The position numbers and the translations under genes are program-made. Shown here one piece after another: positions 30,884 through 33,541 of a stretch of 33,541 bases of DNA. This stretch comes from an uncultured Bacteroidales bacterium (GTDB lineage: Bacteria; Bacteroidota; Bacteroidia; Bacteroidales; Bacteroidaceae): assembly GCA_946055515.1 (NCBI GenBank), contig CAMGGA010000006.1, positions 1-33,541 on the forward strand. Reading direction: 5' to 3'. The notes under the pieces were generated by a model that was not told the origin of the DNA, made no database searches, and saw only the letters and a program-made list of their open reading frames with translations. How positions within the stretch are numbered: position 1 is the first letter of the stretch; each line of letters begins with the position of its first letter.

Positions 30884-31759
30884 TCAGAGCGAGATGCCCA
30901 CGGTCAGGAGGCGGAAGCGCGGGGCCTGCGGCGCATCGAAGAGATAGTTCGGGTTGTACTGCACATAAATGCCGCAATAGTTCTTGTAGTCCAGTGTCAG
31001 CCGGTAGCTGAGGCTCAGGTCGTTGGCCGAGAGGTGGCGGAACTTGTGGGTATATTCGCGGTTCTCCACCTTGTACGTGTTGCTGATTTTCGGTTTCAGG
31101 TGAAGTTGTCCGATGGCCGCGAGGTCCACCCAGAGCGAGCCGAAGCGGTGTCCGTAGTGGAGCGGCAGCGTCCAGGCGCAGTCCGTGATAGTGGAGCGGT
31201 GGTCGTAGGAGCCTTCAGGGGGCGGGAGCAAACCCACGCCGCCGGGAGTGTGTCCCCACATCTGTCGCGTGTGCTGGCTGATGAGGTTCGTTTCCATGCC
31301 GATGCCTAATGAGAAGTAGTCATGACTGCCGGGGAGGTACGCCTGGACGCCCACCAGTTCGAGCGAAAACTGCCATACAGCGTGGAGGTCGGTGTTCGTG
31401 GGGTTCTTCACGGCAAAGCCATAGCCGACAGAGATGTTGTTGAAGAGCAGGAGGTTCAGGCCGCGGTCCTCGTTGTCACACCTGTTCTGGAGCGGCAGTG
31501 AGATGCTCCAGAGTTCGGCGCGTTCGTTCACCTTCGTCAGCGACTCTTTGCCGAAGGACTTGCTGTAGGAATAGAAGTAGTTCGGGTCGTCGCCCTGTCC
31601 GTAGATGGTCACCTGCGCGGATGAGTCCGTGTCGAGGATGACCACGCTGTCGGGACGAACCACGCGCACCACCGTGTCGCCCGGCAACCATTCGCCGCCG
31701 GAGGCCCATGCTGCCGTGTAGAGGGTGAGAGAAAGAAGGGTAAACAGAAGTCGTTTCAT
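30884..31759 (-). CDS. Outer-membrane beta-barrel protein
   Basis: The 291-residue product has a signal peptide (ending AWAS), a short periplasmic or surface N-terminal region, and a barrel of repeated amphipathic strands ending in LLTVGISL, a typical outer-membrane insertion signal. It resembles the downstream gene at 30043 in its last 40 residues. I do not recognise a named family. It follows the DUF6108-like gene by 94 bp and precedes the paralogue by 55 bp, so it belongs to the sigma-factor operon and is probably one of its envelope targets or outputs. Confidence 0.75.
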   Translation of the reverse strand: MKRLLFTLLSLTLYTAAWASGGEWLPGDTVVRVVRPDSVVILDTDSSAQVTIYGQGDDPNYFYSYSKSFGKESLTKVNERAELWSISLPLQNRCDNEDRGLNLLLFNNISVGYGFAVKNPTNTDLHAVWQFSLELVGVQAYLPGSHDYFSLGIGMETNLISQHTRQMWGHTPGGVGLLPPPEGSYDHRSTITDCAWTLPLHYGHRFGSLWVDLAAIGQLHLKPKISNTYKVENREYTHKFRHLSANDLSLSYRLTLDYKNYCGIYVQYNPNYLFDAPQAPRFRLLTVGISL

Positions 31760-31853
31760 GGGGAAGTAGTTGAGGGATTGAAAATGTGATAGTGTGGGAG
31801 AAATAAAGGGATTATGCAGGTTTGTCAGCGCGTGGGCCGCCTTGCTAAGGCTT

Positions 31854-32324
31854 TCACTTGAAGAACGATTGCAGTTCTTGCGGAGTGGCCGTGCCCTCTA
31901 TATAAATAAGGAGCAGGCCCTTCGTGGAGGCCGAAGGCTTGGCGGCGAGCGCATTGTTGCGGTAGATGAGGTAGCGGCGCTTCTGGTCCTTCGGCTTCAG
32001 CTGGTAGAAGCCATAGTAGAGGCGTCCCTGCCTGTGCACCGCTTCCTTGTCGATGGCCTCCTTGGCGTCGGCGAGCACTTTCTGCTCCACCAGTTTGGCC
32101 TCTGCGGCCGAGGGCACGAACGACAGGCTGCGGAACAGCGTGAGCTTGTAGGGCTTGAGCCGGCTGCCTTTCAGCAGCACCTCGGTAGCGTCCTTACGTT
32201 GTCCGTAGGCACTTCCGAAGAGCGGTTCCACGTGGAGTCCCGTCTGTGCGGCGGAGGGCAGTGCGCAAATCAGGAGCCACAGGCAGAGCAGCAGGCGTTG
32301 GGGTAGGATATGCAGGTGAATCAT
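31854..32324 (-). CDS. DUF6108-like secreted protein
   Basis: The 156-residue product has a signal peptide (ending SAAQ) and a compact mature domain with VEPLFGSAYGQRKDATEVLLKG, SRLKPYKLTLFRSLSF and a Tyr-rich YYGFYQLKP followed by RRYLIYRNN. This matches, as I recall it, the DUF6108 proteins found next to ECF sigma genes in Bacteroides; I could not confirm it by search. It lies 31 bp after the anti-sigma gene. Its function is unknown; a periplasmic sensor or effector of the operon is possible. Confidence 0.75.
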   Translation of the reverse strand: MIHLHILPQRLLLCLWLLICALPSAAQTGLHVEPLFGSAYGQRKDATEVLLKGSRLKPYKLTLFRSLSFVPSAAEAKLVEQKVLADAKEAIDKEAVHRQGRLYYGFYQLKPKDQKRRYLIYRNNALAAKPSASTKGLLLIYIEGTATPQELQSFFK

Positions 32325-32355
32325 GTGAGAGAAGGAATTTGGGGAAGGATGCGGG

Positions 32356-32877
32356 TTAGGGTAGGGGAAAGTCGAGGGCTTCGGCCATTTGTTCCTCCAT
32401 CGTTTCCGTGGCGAGCGGTGCGGCGATGTCGGAGAGCGAGCGGTGCATGGCCGCCTCGACCGCCGCAGAGTTGGTCGTGCGTTCGCCGTGGATGTAGGCC
32501 ACGCAGTCCGGGCTCTTTTGGGGGAAGGTCCAGGCCGCGGCCATCACCACACCGGCCACTGCGGCAGCCGCAGCGTAGCGCAAGCCCAGGCGCCAGCGGC
32601 GCGTGGAGATGCGCTGTGCAGCCGGCTGTGCCGTCCGTGAAGGGAAGGGCGGGGCAGCATGGGCGCGTTGGCGGGCGAAGGCTGCGAGCGAGAGGGCCGC
32701 ACGGAGTTCGTCGAACTGCGGGGCCTCGGCCTCGGGCGTTGCCGCGAAGCGGGCCAGCGCGCGTTCCTCTTCCTCCGAAGTCAGGGCCTCGAAGTAGCGC
32801 TCGGCAAGCACCTCGGCCTCGGCTACGGTGAGTGGCCGAAGGCGGGCGGGAGAGGGAGACGGAGAGAGATGTTGCAT
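32356..32877 (-). CDS. Putative anti-sigma factor, single membrane span
   Basis: The 173-residue product has a cytoplasmic N-terminal part of about 95 residues, helical and acidic (LTVAEAEVLAERYFEALTS), one transmembrane segment at about 100-118 (an Ala/Val-rich run), and a periplasmic tail of about 55 residues. This is the layout of anti-sigma factors, and it starts 13 bp after the ECF sigma gene. No zinc-binding HxxxCxxC motif is visible, so it is not a classical ZAS protein. The role is inferred from topology and position. Confidence 0.7.
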   Translation of the reverse strand: MQHLSPSPSPARLRPLTVAEAEVLAERYFEALTSEEEERALARFAATPEAEAPQFDELRAALSLAAFARQRAHAAPPFPSRTAQPAAQRISTRRWRLGLRYAAAAAVAGVVMAAAWTFPQKSPDCVAYIHGERTTNSAAVEAAMHRSLSDIAAPLATETMEEQMAEALDFPLP

Positions 32878-32890
32878 AACTGGGATTGGA

Positions 32891-33412
32891 TTAAGCGTGG
32901 TGGCGTTGTCGGTAGACTTCGCGCACTGTCTTTCGAGCTCGTGAGAGTCCTACACGAACGGCGCTCGGTGGCATTTGGAGCAATTCGGCAATTTCTTCGT
33001 AGCTGCGGCCTTCGTAGTCGCGCAGGCGGAGAATGGTTTGTTGCTGTTCGGAAAGCCGTTGCCGCACAATATCCATGACTTCGGCAAACGTCTGTTCCGC
33101 TTCAGCCGCCTCGGCTTGCGGGTCAAAAGGTGTAGCGTCGGGCAAGTTCGGGGGGAGTTCGTCGCGCGGCTGCGCCTTGCGCCGTCTCGTCCGGTCGATA
33201 CTGAGGTTCTTCACGGTGGTCGTGATCAGCGCCGAAGCCTCGTCGGGCGAGGCCGGGGAGCGATTGGATGTCCACAGTTTGAGAAACGCATCTTGCAGGG
33301 TGTCTTCCGCGTCCTCGTTGTTGCCCGTGATGGTTGCAGCCAAGCGTTTCAGTCGTAGGTGGAGGTGCTCAAAAGCCGCTACGAGCACGGGCGGTTTGGC
33401 GGGATGTTCCAT
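32891..33412 (-). CDS. ECF-type RNA polymerase sigma factor
   Basis: The 173-residue product has sigma region 2 (about 11-77; HLHLRLKRLAATITGNNEDAEDTLQDAFLKLW) and region 4 (about 115-165; LSEQQQTILRLRDYEGRSYEEIAELL, then VRVGLSRARKTVREVY), joined by an acidic linker. No other domains are present, so it is a typical ECF factor. It heads an operon with a putative anti-sigma factor, the DUF6108-like protein and two outer-membrane barrels, which suggests control of envelope functions. A -7-like box (33445-33452) lies 33 bp upstream of the start. Confidence 0.92.
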   Translation of the reverse strand: MEHPAKPPVLVAAFEHLHLRLKRLAATITGNNEDAEDTLQDAFLKLWTSNRSPASPDEASALITTTVKNLSIDRTRRRKAQPRDELPPNLPDATPFDPQAEAAEAEQTFAEVMDIVRQRLSEQQQTILRLRDYEGRSYEEIAELLQMPPSAVRVGLSRARKTVREVYRQRHHA

Positions 33413-33444
33413 TACATGCTGGAGGGGTTGCTATGGGTATAACG

Positions 33445-33452
33445 CAAAGGTA
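33445..33452 (-). promoter_or_regulatory. Probable -7 element of the sigma-factor operon
   Basis: TACCTTTG on the minus strand matches TAnnTTTG. The -33 region has only a partial match. Confidence 0.5.
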
Positions 33453-33541
33453 TGCGATTTGTAACATAGAAAACAGGAAAATTTTAATTATTACTGTCCG
33501 CTAAACCGCAAAGCCGTCAGCCCAACTTCATGGAAACCAGA

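Overview
The window comes from a Bacteroidales bacterium, probably Prevotellaceae-like (inference). Evidence: several perfect Bacteroidetes-type promoters (TTTG, 19-20 bp, TAnnTTTG), almost no Shine-Dalgarno sequences, a SusC/TonB-style receptor with a carboxypeptidase-D-like domain, two BspA-type leucine-rich-repeat genes, DUF3127 and DUF2520 proteins, and a tiny AURKAIP1/COX24-type ribosomal protein gene. By eye, about 1-4200 is AT-rich and the rest clearly GC-rich.

Layout. (1) 1-4240, AT-rich accessory block: a 5'-truncated unknown gene and a HELMH zinc-metalloprotease gene 10 bp behind it, a terminator, a secreted BspA-like LRR protein, a Sel1-repeat gene broken by an in-frame stop, a cytoplasmic-looking LRR protein, and a small decayed ORF. 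(2) 4637-7305, minus strand: pfkA, an NhaD-type Na+/H+ antiporter and tRNA-Gly(CCC). (3) 7538-10064: a TonB-dependent receptor behind a perfect promoter. (4) 10065-11136: no protein gene, but a candidate small RNA with its own promoter, palindromic operator and terminator, followed by a repeat-rich stretch. (5) 10993-13620, plus strand operon: a DUF2520-KdsC fusion, maf and a small lipoprotein. (6) 13764-20060, minus strand: mtgA, a DUF3127 OB-type protein with an SSB-like tail, rng, a 29-residue basic ribosomal-type protein, an HU-family protein, rpiB and tkt. (7) 20305-26810, minus strand: a membrane acyltransferase, an exported phospholipase-D/cardiolipin-synthase-like protein, kdsD, kdsA and a two-domain SGNH hydrolase. 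(8) 26892-33412, minus strand: a large TonB-receptor-like outer-membrane barrel, then an apparent operon of ECF sigma factor, putative anti-sigma factor, a DUF6108-like secreted protein and two related outer-membrane barrel proteins.

How the parts fit. tkt and rpiB form a pentose-phosphate pair. kdsA, kdsD and the KdsC domain supply three of the Kdo steps for lipopolysaccharide. mtgA, the acyltransferase, the PLD protein, the TonB receptors and the ECF operon are all envelope functions. The least explained items are the small-RNA locus at 10129-10316 with its palindromic operator, the repeat block after it, the metalloprotease pair at the left edge, and the two-domain SGNH protein whose second domain has lost its catalytic residues.
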